A stretch of DNA of 28,666 nt, from assembly GCA_900767915.1 (NCBI GenBank), contig CAAGAX010000056.1, forward strand, positions 1 to 28,666, read 5' to 3'. Positions 1 to 7,798 of the stretch are shown here, one piece after another. Position 1 is the first letter of the stretch. Each line of letters starts with the position of its first letter. The notes under the pieces are model-generated. The model was given only the letters and a program-made list of their open reading frames with translations, was not told the DNA's origin and did no database searches. A program made the translations under genes and the position numbers. The stretch is from Acholeplasmatales bacterium (lineage in GTDB: Bacteria > Bacillota_I > Bacilli_A > Acholeplasmatales > Anaeroplasmataceae).

Positions 1-812
1 TCAATAATTATCGAATAATGTAATGGGTAATTACTTCTATATAGATAGCATTTATACTTTTCAGATTTTTCATTTATAAATGAAGATAATTCATATGTAG
101 GTATCAAATCATAAATAGTATCTCCAAATGTTGATTTGCAATCTAAAACAGCTCCATTTTTCAATAATATATCAATGATATCCTTATTCTGTTGATTAAC
201 TGCGTAAAATAATGGAGTTTCCCCACTTTTATTTTTATAGTTAATAAAAGCATGATTTCTTATTAAATAATCAACAACTCTAATATCTCCAGCCTTAGAT
301 GCAATATGTAAAGGTGTTTCACCCATATAATTAGGTATATCAATAATGTTATCATCTAAGACAATTTTATTTAATAAATCTAAATTTCTACTTCTTATTA
401 ATGTAGCAAATACAGTCTCTTCTTTATTATCCTTTTCATGTAAATTAAAATTTGTTGATTCTAAAAGAAGATAAATCATTTCCTCTCTACCAAGGCTACA
501 GGCCTTAAATAGAGGTGCTTGTCCATCATTATTTTTAATTGTTACATCAGCACCATTTCTAATTAAGCTTTTTAAAAATCCAATTCTGTTATTAACAACA
601 CAATAATGAATTGGTGTATCTCCATATTTATCTTGAATATTAATATTAATAAAATTCTCAAGTAACAAATCAAAAATTTCAGAATTATTGAAAATAATAG
701 CGTAATGAATCAATGACATTCCTCTTTCATTTTTAATATTAATATCGCCATTAGCTAAATATTTTCTTAATTGAGAAATATTATTTGAAAATACTGCATC
801 AAATACATTCAT
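1..812 (-). CDS. Ankyrin-repeat protein, 3' end outside the window
   Basis: The minus-strand frame is open from the ATG at 810-812 to the left edge without a stop, giving about 270 residues with the C-terminus missing. A site reading AGGAG lies just upstream (818-822). The translation shows successive ankyrin units of about 33 residues with typical signatures: 'GMSLIHYAIIF' near the N-terminus and 'GETPLFYAVNQQNKDIID' followed by 'LLKNGA' near 130-240. No signal peptide or membrane segment is seen, so a cytoplasmic protein-binding scaffold is likely. The partner is unknown. It lies directly behind the HU gene and its terminator, with no room for a normal promoter in between. Ankyrin genes are patchy in Bacillota and often accessory. 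The ankyrin call is firm; the biological role cannot be told. Confidence 0.85.
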   Translation of the reverse strand, partial: MNVFDAVFSNNISQLRKYLANGDINIKNERGMSLIHYAIIFNNSEIFDLLLENFININIQDKYGDTPIHYCVVNNRIGFLKSLIRNGADVTIKNNDGQAPLFKACSLGREEMIYLLLESTNFNLHEKDNKEETVFATLIRSRNLDLLNKIVLDDNIIDIPNYMGETPLHIASKAGDIRVVDYLIRNHAFINYKNKSGETPLFYAVNQQNKDIIDILLKNGAVLDCKSTFGDTIYDLIPTYELSSFINEKSEKYKCYLYRSNYPLHYSIII

Positions 813-823
813 TTTTCTCTCCT

Positions 824-852
824 ATAAAAAAAGATAGAGATATTCTCTATCT
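824..852 (-). terminator. Rho-independent terminator of the HU gene
   Basis: A perfect 9-bp stem (832-840 with 844-852, 3-nt loop) is followed on the minus strand by a run of seven T (825-831). The stem includes the HU stop codon (847-849). The T-run ends next to the ribosome site of the ankyrin gene. Confidence 0.85.
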
Positions 853-1119
853 AATATCGTCTTTAAGATTCTTACTTGGCTTAAAAGATAAGGTTTTCTT
901 TCCAGGAATAACAATTTCTTCACCAGTTCTAGGATTTCTTCCTCTTCTTTCGGCTTTTTCCTTCACCTCAAATACTCCAAAACCAGCAATATTTACCTTT
1001 TCACCATTTGAAACAGCATCGATTATTGATTCAAATACTGTATCAACAGCAATATCTGCTTCTCTTTTTGTTAACTCTAAACGATCTGCTAATGCAGAAA
1101 CAATTTCTGACTTATTCAT
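847..1119 (-). CDS. hup: HU-type nucleoid DNA-binding protein
   Basis: This 90-residue protein has the usual length of HU/HBsu. It starts MNKSEIV, has the conserved 'GFGVFEV' strand in the middle, and carries the DNA-binding arm signature 'GRNPRTGEEIVIPGKK' near residues 60-75. HU dimers bend and compact DNA in the nucleoid. The start is fixed by a GGAGG site eight bases upstream of the ATG. It has its own promoter (1151-1178) and a terminator overlapping its stop codon, so it is largely monocistronic. Identification is secure. Whether it is the only HU paralogue in the genome cannot be seen here. Confidence 0.97.
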   Translation of the reverse strand: MNKSEIVSALADRLELTKREADIAVDTVFESIIDAVSNGEKVNIAGFGVFEVKEKAERRGRNPRTGEEIVIPGKKTLSFKPSKNLKDDIR

Positions 1120-1150
1120 TTATAATTCCTCCGTATTAAGTGATAGTTTA

Positions 1151-1178
1151 ATTATACCCATTTCTTATTTTTTTTCAA
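1151..1178 (-). promoter_or_regulatory. Sigma-A type promoter of hup
   Basis: On the minus strand a TTGAAA box (1173-1178) and a perfect TATAAT box (1151-1156) are separated by 16 bp. They lie about 30 bp upstream of the hup start codon. Confidence 0.7.
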
Positions 1179-1192
1179 TATGATAGCCCCTA

Positions 1193-1220
1193 AATTAACC
1201 AACTTTTTTTCCGGTTAATT
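1193..1220. repeat. 8-bp inverted repeat at the left border of the IS remnant
   Basis: AATTAACC (1193-1200) and GGTTAATT (1213-1220) form perfect arms around a 12-nt spacer. It sits between the hup promoter and the putative left end of the IS30-like remnant. IS30-family elements are known to favour palindromic targets, so it may be the old target site. That link is inference. Confidence 0.5.
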
Positions 1221-1224
1221 CAAA

Positions 1225-2770
1225 TAGTTAATTCCTCTGATAATAGTTGATACTTATTTTTTTTAAAACTAAATTCCGTGATATAATAAATACTATTAGC
1301 TAGGTTTATAAGGAGTAAGCCTATGAAAAAGACTAAGATTACTATTAATACTAAAATTAAATATACTAATTTAGATAAGTATCAAAAACATTTTACTTTA
1401 GACAATTGTATTACAATTCAAAAAATTATTACTGAACATATAGATGAAAAAGGTAAGTTTAATATTCTTTTAAAGGATATTGGAAATTTGATGGAAAATG
1501 ATCCTTCCACCATTTCTAAGGAGGTAAAACTACAAAGATTATTTAAGGGAAGAAATTCAAGTCAACAACTTGGCATATAAACTCTATTTGTAACAAGTAT
1601 AAGGAATGCTCATTAAAAAGGGGGGGATATCTATAATCCTAAAACTTGTAAGAAAAACTGTATTAAGTGTATTGATCATGTAAAGATTATACTGAGTATA
1701 TTTGTCCTAATCTAACTAAATTTCCTTAGGTGTGTAATGGATGTCCTAAAGTTTCTCATTGTTACTTAAATAAGTATTACTATTATGCTGTTGAAGCCAA
1801 CAAAGATTACAAACAAACTTTAGTTGAAACAAGGGAGGGTATCAATCTTACTCCAGATGAATTCAAAGCATTAAACCACACTGTGAGCACTTATGTTAAA
1901 GTCGGTTAGCCAATTTATCATATTTTTAGTTCCAATAATTTACCTGTATCACAAAGAACAGTTTATAATTACTTCGAAAAAGGTTATTTAAACGCTAAAA
2001 ATATAGCTTTAAGACGCAAAGTATCCTACAAGAAAGATATCAACATAGAATGGATAAAACAATTTTAAGAAAGATTAAGCAAGGTAGAACTTATGAGGAT
2101 TTTCAAAAGCATATGATTGGCAATCCTGATACTTCTGTAGTTGAAATGGATACTATAATTAGCGCTGGAGATTGTAAAAAGGTATTACTTACACTTCACT
2201 TTGTTATATATCATTTTCACTTAGCTTATATTCTTCCTAATAAAGAATCAGATACTATTAATTCATTGTGTACTTCAACAGGTATTGAATATTATAAAAG
2301 ATTATTAAAAGTAATACTCACCGATAACGGCACCGAATTTTCAGATCCCAAAGTTATTGAAATAGAACCTGAAACTGCAGAACTAAGAACAAAAGTATTC
2401 TTTTGCCATCCTTATCGTTCGGGTAAAAAGGAACATTGTGAAAAAAAACATAAATATATTAGATACATATTATCTAAAAGAACTGTATTTGATTTTCTAA
2501 CTCAAGATAAATGTGACCTTATGATTTCTCACGTTAATTCTACTAAAAGACCATCTATAAATGGTACACCATATGACTTTATGGCATTGACCTATGGTAC
2601 TATTGTTTTAGATTTATTAAAAATAAAAAAGATTGATTCCAACATTGCTAACCAAATAATCAATCAATTTTATCACTATTAAAATAAGCCTAACAAGGGT
2701 AATTAATTTAATAAATCCGAGAGTAATTAAGGCATGCAAAATTGACTATTAGCTATCATTAGACTAACTA
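1225..2770 (+). mobile_element. Degenerate IS30-family insertion sequence
   Basis: A broken IS30 transposase (1323-2682) is flanked by weakly matching inverted ends. On the left, 1225-1250 begins TAGTTAATTCCTCTGATA; on the right, the reverse complement of 2741-2770 begins TAGTTAGTCTAATGATAG. The first six bases and the later TGATA and AATAGT blocks match, allowing small gaps. The ends are too diverged to fix the exact limits, and I see no clear target duplication. The element lies between hup and the Sel1 gene and appears immobile. The transposase evidence is strong; the boundaries are tentative. Confidence 0.6.
1323..2682 (+). pseudogene. IS30-family transposase, multiply frameshifted
   Basis: Frame pieces line up as one IS30 transposase. 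The N-terminal helix-turn-helix part (1323-1577) contains 'DIGNLMENDPSTISKEVK'. A Cys-rich linker follows, spread over shifting frames (1580-1620, 1632-1680, 1691-2049) with CNGC and other Cys pairs. The integrase core is at 2050-2682: Asp in 'VEMDTI', Asp in 'LTDNGTEF', and Glu in the 'CEKKHKYIRYIL' block typical of the Clostridia/Bacilli subgroup. At least four frame changes and two in-frame TAG codons (1727-1729, 1907-1909) destroy it. A run of seven G at 1620-1626, rare in this AT-rich DNA, coincides with one frame change. The intact start region (AAGGAG, then ATG at 1323) shows the gene was once functional. Loss of activity is clear. Confidence 0.9.
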
Positions 2771-2816
2771 CCATTATTTTTTTTGCTTTTGTTTCAATTA
2801 CATTATACACCATTTT

Positions 2817-2877
2817 ATAAAAAAAAGAATGAAAAAGTATTCATTCGCATATTAGCGGAATTTACTCATTCATTCTT
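2817..2877 (-). terminator. Terminator downstream of the Sel1-repeat gene
   Basis: A long imperfect hairpin (arms starting AAGAATGA at 2825 and ending TCATTCTT at 2877, with an inner ATTCGC/GCGGAAT pairing) is followed on the minus strand by a run of T (complement of the A-run at about 2817-2826). It lies 15 bp past the Sel1 stop codon. Confidence 0.7.
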
Positions 2878-2891
2878 ATTAATTGAAATTA

Positions 2892-4154
2892 TCAACGATT
2901 ATCAGCAGAATATACTATTTCAATTAACGACCTTTTTTTCGTTAAATTCATCTTTAAATCTAGATAATATTGAGCTTTTATATAGTCCTTATCAGTACCA
3001 GAGCCCATAGTATAGGCCTTAATACAATATTCAATTGATTTAATCTCATTTTGATTAGCAGCTAACTCATAATATTTCAATGCTAAGGATAAATCCTTAT
3101 TAATTGCTCTACCTTTTTCATAGGCAATAGCTAAATTAAACTGAGCCTTAACATTACCTAAATCAGCTGCTTTTGTCCATAGCTCATAAGCTTTAGCTAT
3201 ATTTCTATTAACGCCTTCGCCTTTAGCATATCTAACTCCTAAATCAAATAAAGCATTAGGGTTATTTAAATTACATGCCTTTTCATAGTATTCTATAGCT
3301 TTTTTAAAATCTTGTTTAACAACAAGCCCACCTCTATAATATTGTCCTACTCTATATAAGGCAAAGGAATTATTATTTTTTGAAGCCCTTAAATATAAAT
3401 CAAAAGCTTTACTATAGTTTTCACTTATGTATTTTCCATTTTCATAAATAGAGGCAAGATAAAGCATTGAATTAGTATCATTTAGCTCTATACCCTTTTC
3501 TAAATATAAAATTGCCTTATCAACATTAACATCCACATTTTTTCCATTAAGATAAATATCAACTAATTCATTTAAACCATTCATATGATTAAAGCCTATT
3601 GATTTTTCTAAATATTCAAGTCCATGGCTAATAGATTTAGTTACTCCTTCACCATAAAAATAACAATGACCCAATAATGCATAGGCATCCTTATCACGAT
3701 ATTTAATAGCCTCTGTTAACCAATAAACAGCTAAAGTATCATCATTATTAACACCAATTCCATTTTTATAGCATCTACCTACGTAATATAAGCTTCTACT
3801 ATCAGCCATTTCAGCTGCTTCAGTATAAAGATTAAAAGCCATTTCTAGATTAAGATCTACCCCTAATCCAGATTCATACATATGACCTAAATATCTTTTG
3901 CCTACTGGGCTTCCCATTTTTTCAGACTTTTTAAAATAGCCTAAAGCTTCCTTATAATCAAGAGTTACACCTTTTCCATAAAAATAGCACATTGCTAATA
4001 AATCAAAATATTCATAATAATTAAATTTGTTTTTCTTTAAAGTTTTTAATAAAGGAATATATAATTTTGGATCATCAAATTCTAATTCTAAAAAAGCAAC
4101 TTGTTGATTCATGTAATATTCAATAAATTCATCTACTGTTTCGCAATTAAACAT
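2892..4154 (-). CDS. Sel1-like repeat (SLR) protein
   Basis: This 420-residue protein is built almost entirely of about ten Sel1-like repeats of about 36 residues. Examples are 'AMCYFYGKGVTLDYKEALGYF', 'LGHCYFYGEGVTKSI' and 'LGVRYAKGEGVNRNIAKAY', covering about residues 50-405. SLR proteins are alpha-helical solenoids that act as scaffolds for protein complexes. No signal peptide, transmembrane helix or catalytic domain is visible, so it is probably cytoplasmic. The start is set by a strong AAGGAGGA site upstream of the ATG at 4152-4154. It follows greA by 44 bp with a terminator in the gap, so expression probably depends on read-through from greA or on an unseen promoter. The family call is firm; the partner and role are unknown. 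Confidence 0.9.
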   Translation of the reverse strand: MFNCETVDEFIEYYMNQQVAFLELEFDDPKLYIPLLKTLKKNKFNYYEYFDLLAMCYFYGKGVTLDYKEALGYFKKSEKMGSPVGKRYLGHMYESGLGVDLNLEMAFNLYTEAAEMADSRSLYYVGRCYKNGIGVNNDDTLAVYWLTEAIKYRDKDAYALLGHCYFYGEGVTKSISHGLEYLEKSIGFNHMNGLNELVDIYLNGKNVDVNVDKAILYLEKGIELNDTNSMLYLASIYENGKYISENYSKAFDLYLRASKNNNSFALYRVGQYYRGGLVVKQDFKKAIEYYEKACNLNNPNALFDLGVRYAKGEGVNRNIAKAYELWTKAADLGNVKAQFNLAIAYEKGRAINKDLSLALKYYELAANQNEIKSIEYCIKAYTMGSGTDKDYIKAQYYLDLKMNLTKKRSLIEIVYSADNR

Positions 4155-4170
4155 AATATTCCTCCTTATC

Positions 4171-4197
4171 TTAAAAGAAAAATCCTATCTCTAGGAT
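4171..4197 (-). terminator. Terminator between greA and the Sel1 gene
   Basis: ATCCTA (4182-4187) and TAGGAT (4192-4197) form a 6-bp stem with a 4-nt loop, followed on the minus strand by TTTTTCTTTT. It lies immediately after the greA stop and immediately before the Sel1 ribosome site. Confidence 0.75.
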
Positions 4198-4198
4198 C

Positions 4199-4642
4199 TT
4201 ACTTAATACTTAATAATTCTAGTTCAACATCATGACCACTTTCTGTTGTCATAATGATCTTATCTCCTGCTTTATGTCCAGCTATTGCTTTAGCTAAAGG
4301 AGAATCTAATGAAATCTTCTTTTTGAATGGGTCAGTTTCACTACCACAAATTTCAAAATTTTCAATCTTATTTAATTTAACATATTTAACTTCAATATAT
4401 GTAACATCAACAATATAAGAATTCTTTAAAATTTCTTCAATTTCTTGAATACGTGTTTCATTTGCACTTTGCTCTTCTCTTGCAGATGCATAGTCAGCAT
4501 TTTCAGATAAGTCACCTTGCTCACGTGCTTCTTTAATTGCTTCTTTAATACGAGTACGGTCCTGATTTTTTCTTCTATCAAGTTCTTCTTCTAACTCTTT
4601 TTTACCGTTTATAGTTAAAGCTACTGATTTTGCGTTTACCAT
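4199..4642 (-). CDS. greA: Transcription elongation factor GreA
   Basis: GreA enters the secondary channel of RNA polymerase and stimulates cleavage of backtracked RNA. The 147-residue product is slightly shorter than the usual 158. It has the N-terminal coiled coil with the conserved tip 'EAREQGDLSENADYASA' (about residues 38-54), whose acidic residues act in cleavage. The C-terminal FKBP-like domain has 'ISLDSPLAKAIAGHKAGD'. A longer frame opens at 4699, but the ATG at 4640-4642 is preferred: GGAGG lies 8-9 bases before it, and the upstream part would overlap the promoter at 4671-4699. The nearby U32 pair recalls the yrrN-yrrO-udk-greA order of Bacillus subtilis, here without udk. Confidence 0.96.
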   Translation of the reverse strand: MVNAKSVALTINGKKELEEELDRRKNQDRTRIKEAIKEAREQGDLSENADYASAREEQSANETRIQEIEEILKNSYIVDVTYIEVKYVKLNKIENFEICGSETDPFKKKISLDSPLAKAIAGHKAGDKIIMTTESGHDVELELLSIK

Positions 4643-4670
4643 ATATAAACCTCCATAAATTTTCTTTTTT

Positions 4671-4699
4671 ATTATACTTTTTTTTAATGCAAAAATCAA
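4671..4699 (-). promoter_or_regulatory. Sigma-A type promoter of greA
   Basis: On the minus strand TTGATT (4694-4699) and a perfect TATAAT (4671-4676) are spaced by 17 bp. They lie 29 bp upstream of the preferred greA start. Confidence 0.7.
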
Positions 4700-4712
4700 G
4701 TATCATATATTT

Positions 4713-5393
4713 TTAAAATTTATCATTATACCTAATTTTTCTTAATTCTTTTTGTATTTCCTTATAATTAGGAAATTTAGATTCTAATAAATTGTAAAAT
4801 TTATCCTGATGATCCATATAATAAAAATGTGCTAATTCATGATATATAACACTTAATATTTGTAGTTCTGAATATTTGCATAAATTAGTAGAAAAAATTA
4901 CTATTCTTCTTTTAGGAATACATTCTCCAAAATAAGTTTTAACACTTTTGTATTTTATAGTTATATTAAAATTAATTCCCATTTCTTTTTTTACTAATTC
5001 AATATTTTTTTCTACAAATTTTTGTAATTCATATTTATATAATAACATCACGATATGAGAAATAGTCATATCATCAAGCATTGGTGAATAAATTTGAATT
5101 GTATTATCTAATATTTTATAATTAGCAAATTTAGATTCTAATACTAATAATTCATATTTTTTTCCAAATAAATGAATGCTGTAATCATTTTCTTGGGGTA
5201 AAGGGGTGTCTAATCTAGAAATAATAAAACGTTTATGTCTTTCGATTGCATTTATTATATAGCTTTCGGATAAGGCTAGTGGAGAAATAAAAGTAATATT
5301 ATTGGGAGGAGATACTTTTATTTTAACACTTTTATGTCTTCTATTAATTTCAACATTTATTATTATTTTCTTATTATTAATAAAATATTCCAT
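4713..5393 (-). CDS. YgjP-like (DUF45/M48-type) zinc metallopeptidase
   Basis: This 226-residue protein matches the YgjP/WrpA group of predicted cytoplasmic metallopeptidases. The zinc motif is 'YHELAHFYYMDH', with HELAH at residues 185-189 and a further His at 195. The family's Trp-Gly-Ser-Cys loop before it is changed to 'YFGECIPKRRIVIF' (about 154-167). The substrate is unknown for this family in general. The start ATG (5391-5393) is chosen because GGAAGGAG lies just upstream; the frame is open farther to 5438 but that would run into the divergent gene. It lies in the same direction as the U32 genes and could be cotranscribed with them, with the opposite-strand gene at 5421-5726 in between. 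Only 27 bp separate the two divergent start codons. Confidence 0.85.
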   Translation of the reverse strand: MEYFINNKKIIINVEINRRHKSVKIKVSPPNNITFISPLALSESYIINAIERHKRFIISRLDTPLPQENDYSIHLFGKKYELLVLESKFANYKILDNTIQIYSPMLDDMTISHIVMLLYKYELQKFVEKNIELVKKEMGINFNITIKYKSVKTYFGECIPKRRIVIFSTNLCKYSELQILSVIYHELAHFYYMDHQDKFYNLLESKFPNYKEIQKELRKIRYNDKF

Positions 5394-5420
5394 AATTTCT
5401 CCTTCCTGAAAGGATATAAA

Positions 5421-5726
5421 ATGAACTATACAAATCAATCTATTGATTCTTTTATGGAATCACTTAAAAATGCTTATGGATCTAAAAAAAATTTTGAACA
5501 TGAATTAATCCATAAAGCATATGAAAATGGAAATAAAGGAAAAATATATTTTTCAATGAATAGATATTGTAATTTTTCCCTTAAAAATCTTAATACTAAT
5601 ACAGATTATACTCTTTTAACTTGTAATTTAGATTATTGTGACATATACAATTTCATTGAAGATATTGATTATTCTAAGCTATCAAGGGCCTATCATGAAA
5701 TAAAAAAATTAATTCAATCTAAGTAA
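5421..5726 (+). CDS. Small protein of unknown function
   Basis: This 101-residue frame starts at the ATG at 5421 with GAAAGGAT upstream. I do not recognise it. It is hydrophilic, rich in Asn, Tyr, Lys and Asp, with no membrane segment, no signal peptide and two closely spaced Cys near residues 70-75 ('TCNLDYCDIY'). It is one of the few plus-strand genes here. Its start lies 27 bp from the divergent metallopeptidase start, and its 3' end overlaps the 3' end of the U32 gene by 18 bp, so it is wedged into the opposite-strand gene cluster. The balanced composition, ribosome site and good fit in the gap argue that it is real, though a fortuitous frame in AT-rich DNA cannot be excluded. Confidence 0.7.
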   Translation: MNYTNQSIDSFMESLKNAYGSKKNFEHELIHKAYENGNKGKIYFSMNRYCNFSLKNLNTNTDYTLLTCNLDYCDIYNFIEDIDYSKLSRAYHEIKKLIQSK

Positions 5727-6896
5727 ATCATATGGCTTAAGCTCAATATCTGATTTAAAATGAATTTCCTCTAATGGGTGTCTTGCAGCATCAAGAGAAT
5801 CCCCATCCTTATTATAAATTTCTCCTATTTTTAAATTAAATGTAGTTGTAGGAGTAAATACTTCAATTATTGAATTAGGTAAAAAGAAATTTCTTTGTTC
5901 TATAATAGCCATTTTAGTTTCTTTATCATAAGAGCGAACTATACCAATAAAATCTTTAGTAGGAACTGTTAAGTTTAAATCATATAATTCTTCTTCTATT
6001 GTAGGCTTATGAAATAAAAATCCTGTAGAGGTTAATCTATTTTCTGCTTTAGCTATAGCATTTTTATAGATATCAAAATCTAATATTTTATGTGTTTTTT
6101 CATATTCATCAATTATTCTTCTATAAGCGTTAACTACTGTTGCTATATAATGTAATGATTTCATTCTTCCTTCGATTTTAAAGGAATCAACACCAATATC
6201 CATTAAACGAGGGATTGCTTCTATCGCGCATAAATCCTTACTTGACATAGCAAAATAGTCGCCCTTTTCATTATATGTTTTTCCATTTTGAATTAAATCA
6301 TAATTCCATCTACAACTATGTGCACAGCCACCTCTATTTGCATCACGATTTGTCATATTATTTGATAGCATACATCTTCCTGAATAAGAAACACACATAC
6401 CACCATGAATGAAGCATTCAATATCAATATTGGATGCTTTTTTTACTGTTTCAATTTCATCTAAAGAAAGCTCTCTAGCTAATACTGCTCTTTTAGCACC
6501 AATTGATTCATAAAATTTTACGGCATAAGGATTAGCAGTTGAAGCTTGAGTTGAAACATGAGCTTCCATTTTAGTATGTGTAATAACCATTTTTAAGATA
6601 TATAAGCTTGACGCTATTATTGCATCAACACCACATTCATCTAGGGCTTTTAAGTATTCAATTACACCATCTGTATCATTTTCGTGCATTACTATATTGC
6701 AAGTGACATGTATCTTAGCATTATGTGAATGAGCAAATGTACAAGCCTCTTTTATATCCTCTAATGTGAAATTTGAAGCACGAGAACGTAATGAAAATTT
6801 CAAGCCACCAATAAATACTGCATTTGCGCCATATAAAATAGCTACCTTTAATTTTTCTAAGTCTCCTGCAGGAGCTAATAATTCATATTTACTCAT
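5709..6896 (-). CDS. trhP2: U32-family protein TrhP2/YrrO-like (tRNA 5-hydroxyuridine synthesis)
   Basis: This 395-residue peptidase-U32 family protein opens with the typical 'ELLAPAGDLEKLKVAI'. The family signature is 'CFIHGGMCVSYSGRCMLSNN' (residues 161-180), followed by C191 and C195. C168, C175, C191 and C195 fit the four iron-sulfur ligands expected in the family. In B. subtilis, YrrN and YrrO (TrhP1/TrhP2) are needed for prephenate-dependent 5-hydroxyuridine at the tRNA wobble position. The name rests on that homology plus the tandem pair and nearby greA. The start overlaps the stop of the upstream gene by ATGA (6893-6896), with AGGAGGA before it, so the pair is translationally coupled. 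'Peptidase' is a legacy label; proteolysis is not implied. Confidence 0.87.
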   Translation of the reverse strand: MSKYELLAPAGDLEKLKVAILYGANAVFIGGLKFSLRSRASNFTLEDIKEACTFAHSHNAKIHVTCNIVMHENDTDGVIEYLKALDECGVDAIIASSLYILKMVITHTKMEAHVSTQASTANPYAVKFYESIGAKRAVLARELSLDEIETVKKASNIDIECFIHGGMCVSYSGRCMLSNNMTNRDANRGGCAHSCRWNYDLIQNGKTYNEKGDYFAMSSKDLCAIEAIPRLMDIGVDSFKIEGRMKSLHYIATVVNAYRRIIDEYEKTHKILDFDIYKNAIAKAENRLTSTGFLFHKPTIEEELYDLNLTVPTKDFIGIVRSYDKETKMAIIEQRNFFLPNSIIEVFTPTTTFNLKIGEIYNKDGDSLDAARHPLEEIHFKSDIELKPYDLLRLN

Positions 6897-7753
6897 AGCT
6901 TAAGCTCCTCCTTTTGATAAACACTATCATTAATACTAAATCCATCCTTAATATTTAAATCTAGTAAATTAAGACTTTCAAGAGATTTAAGATAATCATT
7001 TGTATTTTTAAATTCCTTAAATATTTTTAATATTTCTATCATTTTATCAGTATCTATATACAATGTTTCAATAAATTCATATTTAAGATTTAAGGAGTTT
7101 AGATATTTTAAGTAGCATAGTAAATATCCTCTATATATTTGTGTACCATATTCATTTTCTAATACAGGAAATAAATCAGTTCTTGTTGCTTCTCTTAAGT
7201 AAAGATTATCGTGAGGATATTGTGTTTTGTTTTTATCTTCATATAAAGAAATTAATTTTCTATTAGAATAAAACATTAATCTTCTACCAAAAATTTGATA
7301 AAATAAATCACCCTTAAAGGACTTTGTAGCGTGAATATAATCATTAATTGTAATTTCAAGTGACATTGCAATTGCGTTAGGCTTTAAAGAATCATAATAT
7401 AAATTTAAATCCAATCCATTAGTTATCATTGTTTCAGGATTATAAATAAATAAATTGGAAATATTATTTTCCTTTGCATATTCCATAACACCTATATCTG
7501 AAGCATAAAATAATACATTTTGTGTTTTATATTTATCAATAAAATTAAAAAGATTTGTCAAATCAAAAGGATGCATAATTCTATTAATTCCTAAAATTGG
7601 AATAATATTATTATCGTGGCACAATTTAATAGCTTCATCTATATTTAAATCCTTATAGCTAATTGCATAGCCAGGGACCATTAAAAGACATGCATCAGCA
7701 TATGGATAATATTTATTTAAAGAATCATTATCATATATACTTATTGTAATCAT
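6893..7753 (-). CDS. trhP1: Short U32-family partner, TrhP1/YrrN-like
   Basis: This 286-residue member of the U32 group has the TIM-barrel-like pattern but no Cys cluster. The family signature is degenerate, reading 'FYQIFGRRLMFYSNRKLIS' where the long partner has its Cys ligands. This fits the short YrrN-type partner that sits upstream of YrrO in many Bacilli. A role in tRNA wobble hydroxylation is inferred from the partner. The ATG at 7751-7753 has GAGGTG upstream. The gene follows the ffh terminator by only about 13 bp. The stop is TGA inside the ATGA overlap with the next gene. Confidence 0.8.
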   Translation of the reverse strand: MITISIYDNDSLNKYYPYADACLLMVPGYAISYKDLNIDEAIKLCHDNNIIPILGINRIMHPFDLTNLFNFIDKYKTQNVLFYASDIGVMEYAKENNISNLFIYNPETMITNGLDLNLYYDSLKPNAIAMSLEITINDYIHATKSFKGDLFYQIFGRRLMFYSNRKLISLYEDKNKTQYPHDNLYLREATRTDLFPVLENEYGTQIYRGYLLCYLKYLNSLNLKYEFIETLYIDTDKMIEILKIFKEFKNTNDYLKSLESLNLLDLNIKDGFSINDSVYQKEELKL

Positions 7754-7766
7754 TTTTTCACCTCTT

Positions 7767-7793
7767 AAAAAAATCCATGGATTCCATGGATTT
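7767..7793 (-). terminator. Terminator of the ffh operon
   Basis: A perfect 10-bp stem (7771-7780 with 7784-7793, 3-nt loop) is followed on the minus strand by seven T. It starts 6 bp past the ffh stop and directly precedes the ribosome site of the U32 gene. Confidence 0.85.
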
Positions 7794-7798
7794 ATAAT

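Noticed and set aside
785..1183. Plus-strand open frame over the hup gene
   Set aside because: It lies antisense to hup and its terminator, has no ribosome site and no protein-like pattern. hup is certain, so this is a shadow.
2783..3010. Plus-strand open frame before and within the Sel1 gene end
   Set aside because: It covers the Sel1 terminator and overlaps the Sel1 3' end in antisense; no ribosome site is seen.
5727..5760. Terminator for the small gene at 5421-5726
   Set aside because: A weak AAATCA/TGATTT pairing exists, but there is no T-run and the segment codes for the U32 protein.
6893..6896. Possible TGA=Trp recoding (mycoplasma-type code)
   Set aside because: TGA ends trhP1 in an ATGA overlap, Trp is encoded by TGG, and core proteins have normal lengths with the standard code.
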